From assembly GCF_036324505.1 (NCBI RefSeq), contig NC_086350.1:18905032-18969031 (forward strand): a stretch of DNA of 64,000 nucleotides. Reading direction: 5' to 3'. This document shows positions 38,004-55,330 of this stretch, one piece after another. The notes under the pieces were generated by a model, which was given only the letters and a program-made list of their open reading frames with translations, did no database searches and was not told where the DNA came from. The position numbers and the translations under genes were made by a program. This DNA comes from Eleginops maclovinus (lineage: Eukaryota > Chordata > Actinopteri > Perciformes > Eleginopidae). Each line of letters starts with the position of its first letter. Position 1 is the first letter of the stretch.

Positions 38004-41000
38004 CTGCATCTTATCTTACCTCACTGGAGGAAGGCGATATGTCTACATGTATCTGATGATTAAATAATTTTTAAAAATGCAAGTCAAGAACAATTTCCAG
38101 CAAGTGAAGGATGAAACTAAACACACAAGTGTGCCTCTCTTTTACTAAAGGTAATTATTCCGATTGCCAAACTGTTAATTAGTTTGAGTAATTGCTAAAG
38201 GTGTGTGTTGGGAGCTGGGGGGGCGTTGATTCTATTAGAGCCTGGAAAGATCCCAGAGAGAGGGAGAGAGAGATAAAGAGAGAGGGAGAGAGCTGGTCAC
38301 TGTGAGTAGGTTGTTCAGGTTCAGTAGCTAGCCACCCTTGAGCCATCAAAGCAATGCAAAGCAATTAAGATAATGATTTGAATGACAAAAACACAAAGCT
38401 ACCTGTCTGGCATACAATACAAATAAAACTGCATTTGCCTATCAGGCCATGTGGCAAGCAGAGGCAGGGGGAAACAATGAACAAAACATGAAAGCGGCTT
38501 TGGGATTTTTTTAAAACAAAAAAGGAGAAAGGTTCCAATGAAAATCTTTTATGCAAACACCTATTCATAGACATTCACTGCTATACATGTACACCCACAC
38601 TCAGCCTCGCATTGTCCCCTTAATGGCAAAAGAGTAAGCAACTATGGAAGGTTTACACACTGAATGTAAATAGTTGTTCAGACTCTATTAGCATATCAGA
38701 GCCTTGCTTTTACTCATGTTGAATAAAAAAGAAGAGAAATGGAAAATGAAGGAAGATGTTCATACTGACTGAAGGACGCTTCACACAATCTGTGCAAAAA
38801 CCCCAAACCAACTTACCACTGATTTGTGAGTTTTGATGGGAATATTCTCTCTCTTTTCATTACCCAAAGGACTGGGATTTGTGGCTGAACACAGGTCATC
38901 ATCCTGCATTTTAACAAAGACAGCTGAAGTACACATCAATCAGCTGCATTTACACCAGGATCATCGGAAAGGATGGGGCAGAAATTACATAGATGATGTC
39001 TTACCATTACATGAAGGCAAAAAAAGAGTCTGTGTATTTCCCTTCAAGACATGGACATACATTTTAATGTTAGAGCCAAAAACCTGAAATATAATTACTC
39101 CAAATAGTGACAACAGCAGTGTGAAAGAAAGCATTCACATGTAATGGGACTAACATGGTAGTGATGGCAAGGATGCTATTTATATTTACATGGGATGGCT
39201 ATACTAAGGGAAGTGTTGTTTATATTGTTTGTTATATCAACAGAAACTTTAGTTGAAAAGTTGGTGATAAAGAAGAAAAAAAATATAGATAGACTGCCTG
39301 TGAGAAACCCTGCTGGGAGTGACATGAAAGAGAGTAAGAGCCCTGAAGCCATGGTGTTTCTCTGACTGACTAGCAGGGGGTCTTGTTGTGAGCAGAACAC
39401 ATGCAGGTAGCTGGACAGTCATTAAAAATCTAAACAAGAGAGTGGTTTATGAAGTACATCAATAAAAAATATTGAAAGTACTGTGGAGCCACATTTTACA
39501 GATTCGTGTTTTGAAAAGAAGGGTTCCAATAGATGCCGAGACGAGCCAAAACTGCTATGATAATGTTAGGACTGGACCATAGCAGGGGCTGGCCCTCAAT
39601 CACCAGAGTCTGCCACTGATCAGGATCTGGAAGCTGACGCAGTAACGTTTTTTTGCTGTTTCAACTTTAGAAGTTGTGAACATCCTGCTTTCAATTACCA
39701 TAGGATGATAGAAAAATAACACTTAACATCCACAATAACAATACCAAAAAAAAGTATAATGTTTAATTTATTCAGATTGTAGCAGAGCCCTTAAATGTGT
39801 ACATCAAACTTAGCTTACATGTAACATTTCATATCCAGGGATTCTCATTGAAGACAATACTTTTGACACGTTTTGAAACTATTAAGCCAAAATTACGCAC
39901 TTTGACCACTTCACTTTGTGAAGAACCCAGAGAAAATAGTCACCCAACTCTGCAACTCTCCTCAGCTTTATGAATCATTTAAGCATCTGTCCATTCACTG
40001 TTGTCATTTTGAGAAGCAGCTGGAGAATGGAAATACACAACACTGCCCAGCCAGCTGGTAAACAGCAGACAGATAGAGTAAGCAGCAAGCAAAACAGAGC
40101 TAATATTGGACTGGTAGGATATAACAATCAATAAATGTGAGGTATATTTCAACTGAGATCTTCCTCTGTTAAATTCAAACCATAAAGGACAGAAATCGTG
40201 GTTCCTATGGTTCATGAATCTGGGCAGCCACACTTGAAAAAGAGCCACAAGAAAAGGGTGCCAAGACACTGACTTCTGCCTTACTGCTTGGGCTGTAAGC
40301 TGTTGTCTGCAAACATGAGTGTCTGTCTTCCAACTGCTCACCCCACAGGGACAAATCTGTTGCTTGCGATGGCGCTTTTCTGGCCGCCTCGTAAGATGAG
40401 TCTGATCTTGTCATTACTAGATCTTTTGGGAGACATTAAAGATGGAACTGCAGCAAAACTGCATTTTTAGAACAACATGATTAACTGAGAAACACAAAAG
40501 CTGTCTGGATGCTGTATGAATCATTTCAAATATAAAAAATAAACTATTGTTTATGAGATTAAAATGAATTTATTTAGAGGTATAACATTAACCAGATATT
40601 CTCACATTAAAATCACATATGTCGTTTGAACATGTAAAGATGAACATATCAGTCATGCTATGATGGAACAGCTGCTTTTATTGTGCGACAATCAAAGTGT
40701 GACAACAGAGGCTACAGAGCTAATGTATCCTCTATTACATCTGACTTATACTTTGGAAGGGTTTGGAAATATAAAGAAATCCCTGAGATTACCTGCTGAG
40801 CATCCTAGTTTAGAAAAAAAAACTAATACAAAATCACTATTTTATTATGTATTGTTTTATTTGTTATTATGCATGTAATAAGAACAAGGGTCAAAATATA
40901 TTTTTAAGTAAAATAAATGAACTCATCAGCTTCAAGAAGCTAACATAAGTTTATTCAATTTATGCTATCATTGTTTTGTTTCTATAATTCTTTGCAAAGT

Positions 41001-42169
41001 TGAGATGAGACATTCTATATTTAAATTTGATGGAGCTTTCCTTCTCTAAGAGGAGCACGGAGGACCTCTGGGTGTAATCACTGCTGTGTTTAGGAAAAAA
41101 AGCGATCTTCCCTTTACTTCTCTCCAAGTCCCAGGTTTCATGAACATCTGAAAATATAAACAGCAATCAAAGATATCCTGAAATGATATACCATGAATCC
41201 AAATATCAGAAATAAAAGCACCTGTTTTCTTGTGATGAAACCTATAAAATGTTATTGTTTTTTTTCAAGATGACAGCATCCATATTTTTCCAAATTGTCC
41301 ATGTTGCTAATACGGGAATATTTCATTAAGGGCTCATTGTTATTCTATAGTTTCCTGTTCTTCTTTCCTGAGAGCTTTGATATGACAGGCATTCACAACC
41401 TAACTGAATCATGGGAGTAGATTTCTGAATGTGCAAGCTGTTAGGTAAAAAAACCTAATTATTATATTGGAAGAGAGCAGTTCACTATCACTATCATCAG
41501 GGGCAGGGAGACGGGATAATACAAGAACTTCTGCACAATTAACTATGCATGAGGAAAAACAGAAAATGAGAGATGAGGGACCCTTCGCCTTTATTAACCT
41601 TAACTGAGCATTGTATTTAATAACAGAGCGGAAGAGAATGTATTCTGTATTCAATAACTTTGTGTGTTTATACTAGTGTGTGCTTCAACTTCCCATGGGT
41701 TCACCATGCCTGTAGAAAAGACGGCTTATCTCACAATGCGCGCCGCATGACAGCAGCTGCTGACATTCAAAACATCAGTCAGAAACACACCAATGAATAA
41801 CTCCACATTATGTTTAGGACCATTCTAGACCAACATATTGAAGCGCCTGCTTGTTCCCCTCAAGTTCCTTTTTATCTTGCATAAATTTCTTCTCGAAAAA
41901 GAGTTCTCGTGCTCTGTTGTCCATCATTCAATTGGAGATTGGATAAATATATACAAAACAAGGCCTACATTACATTAATGTGTTTTAACAATGAACAGAG
42001 ACGTATCTTAAATATTAACAGGAAAACCAAATCACTATGCATTTCATATCAGTAGTAATATTCTATTGTATGCTATTTCAGTTTATTCATCCCCTGAGCC
42101 AGGGGTGATAGTTGCTTTGCCCCGTCAGGATAAGATCTGTCTAGGTGGACTCTGCTTGTGTGAATAATG
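38004..42169. other. Gene-poor interval
   Basis: No convincing exon on either strand. It includes a purine-rich AGAGAGGGAGAGAGAG stretch near 38,255-38,290. The small open frames here lack codon bias and splice support. Confidence 0.4.
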
Positions 42170-42336
42170 CATTAGAGATGATGACCCCTCCCTGACCAAG
42201 ACGGACAAAAATAACACTGACGTCAGCCCGCTATAGCCCCATGGTACCAGGCGACAAGAAGAGAGGATATTAAGCCCGCAGAGCTTCCCAGGGATCAGCT
42301 ACACCTCTCTATCTGACTGTCTCTCTCTAAGGGTGG
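42170..42336. promoter_or_regulatory. CRE-containing, conserved-element-like block
   Basis: A GC-richer block with a perfect TGACGTCA at 42,218-42,225, directly followed by a pyrimidine-rich stretch and the poly-G run. There is no coding frame across it. It could be an enhancer or a distal promoter. Confidence 0.25.
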
Positions 42337-42337
42337 T

Positions 42338-42355
42338 GGGGGGGGGGGGGGGGGG
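42338..42355 (+). repeat. Poly-G run (18 G)
   Basis: GGGTGGTGGG merges into 18 consecutive G. This can form a G-quadruplex and is prone to sequencing error. Confidence 0.9.
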
Positions 42356-45105
42356 CATCTGTGTCAGGCCCTCCCTCTTGTCTTTTCATGATGACGTGAC
42401 AGGCATCTGTAAGAGGAGAGAAGCCGCTTGCTGGGATGAATTGGGAGTGCGGGGAGATATTCTCTTTTGCCAAGTCTGCATTTGGACACACACAAGGGCA
42501 TTTCCTATCAATGCTGGCTATGAACTTTAACCTAATTCATTGAAAAGTCTGTCATCTGTCAGTGTGATGTGTGCGGTTTTACCATTTATAAAGGAGGGGT
42601 CAGTTGATTTATGACACAGATTATTTTTCTTCGAACTGCCATTTGAAAGTCTATTTTGTTAGTTGCAATCTTGGTTCTTTGTAATCTGAAGTGACACGAG
42701 AAGGTGAAGCCACAAGTGTTTTATATATATCGGTTGACCAACATGTAACACCTGACCAAAACTGAAACATTGACTTCAATTAAATGTATTATGTCAACAT
42801 ATTTCACATAACTGTATTAGGTTAGTTGAAAGCAATAATATTAAGTTTAAATAAAACATATTAGGTCCAACTTTATATTATTGCTTTCAACCAAGCTGAT
42901 ACAGTGCAATAAACCTTCATGATCTGAAAATAGAGTATTTACATTGAAAGACAAAATCACAAACAAATTGGAGACCTGTCAATCACAAGGTAGCCCTGCC
43001 CTACAGCAAATCCTTTTTTATCTTAGACTCTAAATGGGAAAAATAAACATGAGCTGCATTAAAGATGAATTCAAACTAACAATTATGACGATAAACCCAT
43101 TAGGAAAATGTTAACTGAGCTAATAAATCAAGTGATAGGTTGAGTAATCTTCTCATAGACTTCTATACAATCTGACTTTGTTCTTCAACCATCTGTGATC
43201 GGAAACCTGTCAGCTGAAATAATGCAATTTAAAGGCACTTCTGCATTGGCTTCACTTTTCAGACCTGAAGGTTGCCCCTCGTTCATAACATGCTTTCTAC
43301 CCTTTCCCCCCTGTCCTTTCCCTCTGTCAGGGTAAGGTTATCGTGTGCTCCCGGGTCATTGGCTGTCGGAGTTGGAGGTCTACAATTAGGGGCTTACTGC
43401 ACTTTTCTTATGCTGCCTTCTGTTCAGATTATCAAGAGAGTCTCAGCTTCTCAGAGATCTCTGCAGGAACCCCCTCAGAGAGTTCTCTCTGCACTCTTTC
43501 ATATACAACACTGTAAGCCTAATGTCACAATGCACGGTTGCCCAGCCAACCACATATCAACAGACAACAGCAGCATATTAACCCAACACATCAGTCATCT
43601 TGTGAGCCCCCTAACCGGTGTAACCAGTCAGCCAGCTGGCTTTCATCTCAAAGCAAATATTTGTTTGTGAATCATAGAATGAGAGAAGAACATTTACCAT
43701 TTCAGAGGGATTATTGGTAAACCTATCTGCAGACGGACCATGGTTACAGGGCTTTCTAATTAACTTGTATTTTTATATATCTGAACACACAAAAAAACAT
43801 GGGAAAACCTTGTTTACATTTTCCAATAAATCCTTCATAATGGAATGTCAATAACTGCTAAAAGAAGTGGCGCTTGTTGAATTATATTATGGAAAAAGAC
43901 TCATATTTTGGTTTATGAGATTTCAAAGACAATCCCCAGATTCTTCTGTAGCCTGTCAGGATATGAATACACAATTTAGGAAGGACAGGTAAGATGTAGC
44001 GAGTGACTATGCTGTTGTTTCACAGCCAGGAATATTATAGCTCACTCTCTCTCTGTCTACTGTATCATTTATTCTTTCTTTTTCCTTGCCAAGTTTCTTT
44101 TGCTGAAAGAGGCTTTTCCTATTTCTTTGTTAATGAGAATATTCAAATTTTACTCATCTTCTACTCGGCTGCTAATTCAGCATAATTAAATCCTGCATGT
44201 CTGCAGAACTGGAATATTTGGCTCAGACTAAATTAACTCAAGGTAATTTGATATCAGGAACTTTACTTGCCTTGTGTAAATCGATATGATGTAAATGAGT
44301 GGTATGCATAGCACTGACTAGCATTTGGCTTTCATATACTACATCTGTGAAGTGGGCCACCAAAACAGACTGCATAAGCTCTGAAATCTATTCAGTGAAA
44401 ATAAACACAGATTTACTTTATGCTACATCAGGGAAAAGAGATGAATATAAAATTGAAGCGCATAACTAAGTTTATCTTGATCCCTATTTCTATCGGGGAT
44501 GAATCAGTTAAAGCAGAATTGAAAAGGAGAGACAGACACAGAGAGTTGAAAAGCTCTCTTTGTGGAGACTCCCTCCCCTGTTCGTGGGGGAAAATGAAGC
44601 ATTAGAGTGTCTGCTGGCATGGCAGAGGAGAGATGAAAGAAGGTCTGACTCCAGTCACTGAGATCTCCTCCTCCCATCTTTGATCCTGTCTTCCGGCCCG
44701 CTGGCTGCCCGAGAACAGCGCAGAGAGCCAAGGCCACGGTCAGGGCATTAGCACTGAGGAGAGCACTAAATGGCTTTCATAAGCTAAGAATGATCGGCAC
44801 ACACACATGCAGAAAAACACAGAAAGGCAGTAGAAGTAGCTACATGTATACAGCCCCAAAAAGGTCAACATACATTCAGAGAACCATACTATTACCATCT
44901 TTTAATCTATTGCAGTATAATTACAGTTACATATTAACACAATGAAAAACATCAATTTGTATGTTTCACCCAGTCATTTCAACACAATATCACAAAATAG
45001 TGTAATATATTATATTATGAAGGCCTAGTTATTAATGTGCACCTTTTTCTTTAGTGTCTTTATTACTCGAATGCTCTATTTCAGTGTCCTTAGAAAATTC
45101 CTTAA
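42356..45105. other. Gene-poor interval
   Basis: No exon recognised. The composition is mixed, with some higher-complexity blocks (43.27-43.65 and 44.5-44.77 kb). Longer open frames there have no homology that I recognise. Confidence 0.35.
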
Positions 45106-45704
45106 AGGTCCCATAGAATGTAAAACTGTATTTACCTTGGCATAGTTGAATAAGGAGAGTTTGGTACATTGAACTGACATACCGTGAATCTCAAACACCA
45201 TTGTTTCCTCCTTCACATGCAAATCATGAATATGCATATCACAGCGGTAAAACGGGCCAATTACAACAATCCCTGTGTGTTACATAACACACGGTAGTCC
45301 AGCCCCACTATTTGCATACAAACATACATCTCCGACCAACTGGCTGTTTTTCAAATTCATCGTTTCCTCCTCGTTAAAGGCTCAAACATGTAAGGTTGGA
45401 TGCCAATAGCCTCCATGGTTCATCTCTCACAGTTTTGCAAACTTCACCTGCTTCTGTGGGCTCTGAGGCAGCCATGGATTGCTTCTTGTAAACCAGCCAA
45501 TCAGAGCAGAGCTCGTCATCATTATGTAAATGAGCCCCAAATAAGGCAATTCAGCTTGTTTCATTCTAGGACCAAATCATAGGGTTGTATTTGGGCCTGT
45601 AAAACCACATCTGGACATTTTTTGGATCAACCGAAGTTATATACCTTCTTTGTAGACATCAGAGAACAATTCAAAATACCAGATAGATGCATTCTATGGC
45701 ACCT
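45106..45704. mobile_element. TTAA-flanked MITE (AGGTCCCATAGAATG ends)
   Basis: The left end is AGGTCCCATAGAATG and the right end is CATTCTATGGCACCT, with TTAA at 45,102-45,105 and 45,705-45,708. It is 599 bp with no transposase. Internal CCAATCAGAGCAGAGCTCGTCATC is a typical fish-repeat core. TTAA duplication suggests mobilisation by a piggyBac-like (or Kolobok-like) transposase. Confidence 0.8.
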
Positions 45705-45708
45705 TTAA

Positions 45709-47032
<1,324 letters not shown>

Positions 47033-47467
47033 TAACCGACTTCAGTTCCATGGTCAGCAGTGTGATGAGAGCAGGGCAGCGCAGCAGAGAGGAGGTTATT
47101 ACAGTGCAGCTGCAGTGGTAATGTGCTTTATTTATGACAGGCGCTGGAACATTGCTAGCTATCTGCACTCAGAAGCTTATCAGTGGAGGCGCCTGGACTA
47201 ATCGAACATGGACAACAACCACAAAACCGTCACAGGCAATTATAACAGACGGAGTGCGGGTATAATGAGTTTTTTATTCCAGGTGAATCTCGGTGCTTTG
47301 CCATTCTTACAGCTTATTCCAGTTTTACCACACATCAACAGAAATTCCCACGATTCAAGATTTAATAATACATGTTTTAATCGTGATGTAATATTCAATG
47401 TATTGTGTGTGTCTTTGTCCCATCTTGCTAGATTGTTTCACAATATATAAAGCATCTTACATACACT

Positions 47468-47766
47468 TCAGACAGACCTACAGGAGCAATTTGGTGTTAA
47501 GTGTCTTGCCCAAGGACACTTTAATATGTTGACTGCAGGGGATGGGATTGGACCAGTAACCCACTGATTTGATACAATCCAATATACTTTAGTGTCACTG
47601 TAAGAAACAATCGTTCTGGAATCTGTCCTGCAGTTCCCCAGAAGATACAAATCAAACATACTATAGAGTACAGAATAAATACATTAACATATTAAGTGAT
47701 AAACATACCCACAGTTTGTACAGAGGCAGATCATTCACCGAGCCCCTGAGCCACAACCGCCCTCCA
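47468..47766 (-). mobile_element. tRNA-type SINE, interrupted
   Basis: On the minus strand the order is GTGGCTCAGGGGCTCGG (A-box-like), about 150 bp of unrelated DNA, GGTCCAATCCC (B-box-like), and the body word TGTCCTTGGGCAAGACACTT followed by AACACC. This is the layout of a common fish tRNA-derived SINE family. The extra DNA between the boxes looks like an insertion. Confidence 0.55.
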
Positions 47767-48235
47767 TGGACGAAGTAACTGATGTTGGTCCATCAGAGGG
47801 TTGTTTAACATGTACAAATATCATTAACTGTAAAAAGTTGTTGGCTCAGAGTATGAATAAATAAGTCAAATGAATTTGAATCAAAATAAATGTCATGGCC
47901 TACTCCTCAAAATCAATGGTCAGTTTCTTTGTTTCATTCCCAAAAATGAAGACTACACATTAATTGATCTATGATACAGCCCTTTGCCCAGTACAGATAT
48001 TGTACCCCCTGAATGAATTTCAGTATTCATTGTTGTGCTTCTTTCTGACTGTGATCGTGATTGCATGTCTCATAAATCATCTATTTTTTCTCACAGTTAC
48101 AAAGAGCGAGGTGAAGGAAATCACAAATTACAATAAATAATACAGGTTTTACTTTTATAATAGCCTTTGAGATCCTGCTATTGGTTTTCATAACGGAATT
48201 TTGCCTGAATACATGTCTGATTATCCCTCCATTAC

Positions 48236-48440
48236 TGTTACCCTACAGAGAGGCAGATTTAGGGTCTTTGTTGCGCACTTCTGGAGCAGTCTGCCAGAGG
48301 ACCCAAGGGCATCAGTTATGTGAGCAGTTCCAAATAAGACCTTATGAAACATCTTTACAGCCTACATTTTACATCAAATCAGAGTTTCTTTGTAGTGCAA
48401 TTCTGCCTGATTGGGGATAAATAAAATCTTTGATTTGATT
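48236..48440 (+). mobile_element. LINE 3' fragment
   Basis: On the plus strand GRFRVFVAHFWSSLPEDPRA can be read, like the C-terminus of a non-LTR reverse transcriptase (the usual WNSLPEDLR block), then a stop. After about 150 nt of 3' UTR it ends GGGGATAAATAAAATCTTTG, with a TTTGATT-type tail. It is severely 5'-truncated. Confidence 0.5.
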
Positions 48441-48920
48441 AGAACTACAAGGAAGACACGACAGACAATGTTTTGAGCAGTTAGGGATCAGCTGCTCTGC
48501 TGTCCTCTGTCTGAAACGTATGCGCCAGAAAACTAAAGCTGCTAAATCAATTAAAATCCCATTAAAGTCAGCACCATTATTGAGGTCATTACCAAGGGGG
48601 AGAAGCGCCTGATGATGATGGTGGATCAAACAAGATCTAATTAATTCATTTATTCATTAACGCACAGCTCTCATGCAAGCGCGGTAAGTGCAATGTAATG
48701 AAAATGGAAAGAGAGAGTCAGACATCAAGTGCAGCGTCTCTGTGTGAACATCAAAACTGACATGAGACGGAAAATATGAATATGAATCGTGAACACAACA
48801 TCAAAGGCAACTTATTGCCAGTGTAGGGTTTTGGCTGCTTTTCAAAGGACACTAAAAACACATGAACATTTTCTGGCGGCCCAAAAAGGACAGCTGCTCT
48901 CGGCTGCATTCTACACACAA

Positions 48921-52026
<3,106 letters not shown>

Positions 52027-52066
52027 ATATGATAAGATATGATAAGATAAGATGAGATGAGATAAT
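52027..52066 (+). repeat. GATAAG-type simple repeat
   Basis: Short array GATATGATAAGATATGATAA followed by GATAAGATGAGATGAGATAA. It supplies several GATA-factor core sites. Confidence 0.8.
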
Positions 52067-53419
52067 TTACGATACAATCATTCTTGATTGTCAGATCAAG
52101 TCTGACGTTTTTCTTACATCATCTCAACACCATTTGCTTCATCAAAAGGACATATATTTAAGACAAAATACTAGGAAACACACACATACTAGAGACTCTG
52201 ACTTCTTGTGTCTTATTTTTTTATGATAATCATGTTCAGCTACAGTAACATGGCAGCACTGGAGAAGCTTATATGTGATTCACTGGACTTCAATGACCAG
52301 ACGATCTGCACAGCTGCACACCGTCCGAACCACTGGTCGCTCCGATTCGCACCACAAACACAGTAAGAAGGCATGAAGCAGTAAATAGGAACTGTGCAGG
52401 GCGATGAGATAACATTTGTGAGTCTAATAGGTTTGTTTGGCAGGTTTAGAAAGTCCATTTAAGATTATAAGAGAACCAAATCCTCCCCATGTTTAAACTT
52501 GAGTGCATGGGAGGGAAAGACATTACTGTGTTTGTGTGTTTCTGTGCGTGTGTTGACCTAAGCTCAGGATCTGATGTCATAGGCCGATGTGAAGTCTGAG
52601 GTCTCATTAATGTGCTGGACAGAGTGTAAAGTGAACAAAGACAACACAATCCTGTTTGAAACACTGAACACAAATAAATACACACACCGCCTACAACATC
52701 AGCCACAGAAAAAAAACATTTACGCGGAAAAAACAAATGTGAATTCTCTAACGCAAACTGAAATCAGTAAATAGTGATAAAAGGCTTATTGAATTGACCA
52801 CAGTCCTGGTGTTGTGCTGAGCTCCAAGAATGCCTTGTTTTCCCTTTAAGAGCTATTTTTGAAAGGCATGAATCACAGGTACAGTTCTCAACCAGAAGCT
52901 TTCCTCCCCAGGAGCTCAAACACAAACACACACACACACACAGGAGCTTTTAGTTGATATGCCACAAACAGAAACCAAGTACACTCTGTCCATGAACTAC
53001 TTGTGCTTGATTAACGATTTAGACATGAGAGGAGGAAGCAAAGGAGCAGAAAACAAAGCATAGGGTCAGCAGGGATGAGGGAGTGACGACTGGAATTAAA
53101 ATCAAGAAATGGATGGGAGGAAGAGGTTAAGGAGATACATGTGTAAAAGAGAAAAAGCAGGTCCAAGAGTAAAGAATAAAAAAAGAGGTGAGGAATAGAG
53201 AGAAATGAAACATGCAGGAGGTGGAGGAGTTAAAGATGGATGTTGTGTTACAGACACAGGGGTCTCCTACTTTTTCACACACTCTACACACACACAGTCT
53301 CCATGGTCAGGCCGAGGCCAACAGTGGCTAAGGTTGCCATGACGACATCCTACCAGAACGGTAATTACAATTAACATCCCTTCTAAATGACCACCTCTCT
53401 CCCCTCTCCCCCTGCATCT

Positions 53420-53690
53420 CTTGGGTAATTATAGACTCCGGCTCAGCTCACCCATGCACTGTGGTTGGCCTCTATTTTATCTTTCAGCTAAATAAACCTG
53501 TCTGGGAACAATGGAGGCCAAAAACAGAATGCTTCAAGGCTAAAAGGCTGTTGGCTGTTTCATTACAATAATGTTGCATTGTTACCACCAGCACTCAAAT
53601 CAATATTCAGTACCCAGTCGAGCAGCGAACTGGTCATGAAAGCAACTTTGGCAGGAAGCGAAGAATGTTGTTACATTACATTATCATGAG
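53420..53690. promoter_or_regulatory. Conserved-element-like block with SOX motif
   Basis: High-complexity non-coding block with AACAATGG (53,507-53,514, SOX type), CATTACAATAATG and TTGCATTGTTACC. There is no coding frame. Enhancer status is a guess. Confidence 0.22.
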
Positions 53691-55204
53691 CTACCACTGT
53701 AAATGTGAAGTGAAACAACAAAGTGAATTGTATCTGCAAAATGAGAAAGGCATTTAGAAAAAGACTGCGGTGTGATGTCACCACCACTAATCCCTCTATA
53801 ACCGAATAGACAAAGAAAAGGAGTGACGCAAAAGCACAGAAAGCAAAAGACCCTTGTAATGGAGCTGAAAAGGAGCCTCGTCAAATAACACTCTGTCAAA
53901 GGTGTTACAACCAATGCAGTGGTCAAGAAGACAGGGAGCGAGAGTGATACAGTGGCAATGAGGCTGAGAAACAGCAGTGGCAAAATAAATGAAGTGTTTT
54001 TTGATCCACCTGGGGTGGAATTTAAAAAGCGTTAAAAGGACGACTGAAGAAATGAGAAAGTATCATTGTTGAGCAAACCTGTAAGTCCACTGTACAGTCC
54101 ACTGTTTTGTGGATTTCCAATAAGAATCTACTATACTTTTTCCTCTAACGTGGTACAAAAGAGTATGATTGTCACACGTCCCACTGGTAAAATGTTCACA
54201 AGATTGCTCCAGCTGAAATGTTGAATTTAGAATGAGGATACATCATATAATCAAACCACATACGCTGAAGAGAAACTGACATAGATGTAAATGGAGATGA
54301 GAGATGAGCATATGACGAGCATGTGAACGTGGAAATGCATATAAGAATCGCATTATTAAGATAAATACTGGATAGATGAATATTTATAGGTATCAGAGCC
54401 CAAGCAGATGGAAGAAAGGAATACAGAGGATTCAGACAGAGCAAGCAAGGGGAAATAAAAGGCTTGAGTAAAAGTAAGGACAAAAACGTTTAAAAAAGGT
54501 AGAAAAAAGTTGAAGGTTAGATGTGGAAAGAGAGCAGAATTGGTGGCAGAAGTCACTCTCATCTCTTTCATACAAGAGGATAGGATAATGCTGCTCCGGG
54601 ACATGCTATCCTTCCTAATTGCATTCACATGACGCGAGGGAATCAGAAGCCTTAGGAGTAGAAAAACGGCCATCCTGTCGACACCTGCACCCACCCATCG
54701 CACCTCTGAAGCCCCCTCTGTCATCCCCATCATCCATCGTCAATTCTCTGGGTCATTATTTCATTCCACGGCCCCAGCACCCCAGACGGTCAAATCATCT
54801 CGACAATAGATGGAGGAGTAAGAGGGCCTTTCATGTTGTGTTATTCCTGTCCAGTCCAGTGAGTCTGATCATCGCTAAATCCTCAATCCCTACATCCCTC
54901 CATCCCTGGGCCTCGGAGACAAAAATACAACAGGGGAGCAGAACTCCGGAGGAATACAAACTAAACTGCTGCCTGACAGGCTTCAGCAGCTGCTGACAAT
55001 TTGTGGACAGACTTGGCTTCAATATGTATCTATTAAATATTGCAACGATATGTGTGCTTACATTCAGGCTAGTGTCCAGGTTGTGAGCAATTATTTTTAG
55101 GAACCAAGATTAGTATTTGTGGTTGAGAAAAACAAACCTTCTATTGGGTGGATCAGTCTCCAAAAAAATAAATGCACACAGAAGGAGTCACCAATGTAAA
55201 TCGG

Positions 55205-55330
55205 GATAAAATAAGATAAGAATTACTTTATTAATCCCAAACTGGGAAATGTTTGTGTTGCAGCAACACAATACAATACAAGGCATAGAAAATAATTAGA
55301 AATAAAAAGAAGAAATAAACAATGCTAAAG
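55205..55330 (-). mobile_element. LINE 3'-tail-like fragment
   Basis: AAGAATTACTTTATTAATCC, then CAAACTGGGAAATG and GCAGCAACACAATAC. It shares its plan with 24,700-24,830, including GCAGCAACA after the GGGAAAT word. Confidence 0.45.

Noticed and set aside
43272..43670. 132-codon plus-strand ORF
   Set aside because: No domain, no splice sites in suitable places, and average codon composition. Likely chance.
54356..54996. Overlapping 125-codon frames on both strands
   Set aside because: Mutually antisense, with low-information sequence, no recognised homology and no flanking splice signals.
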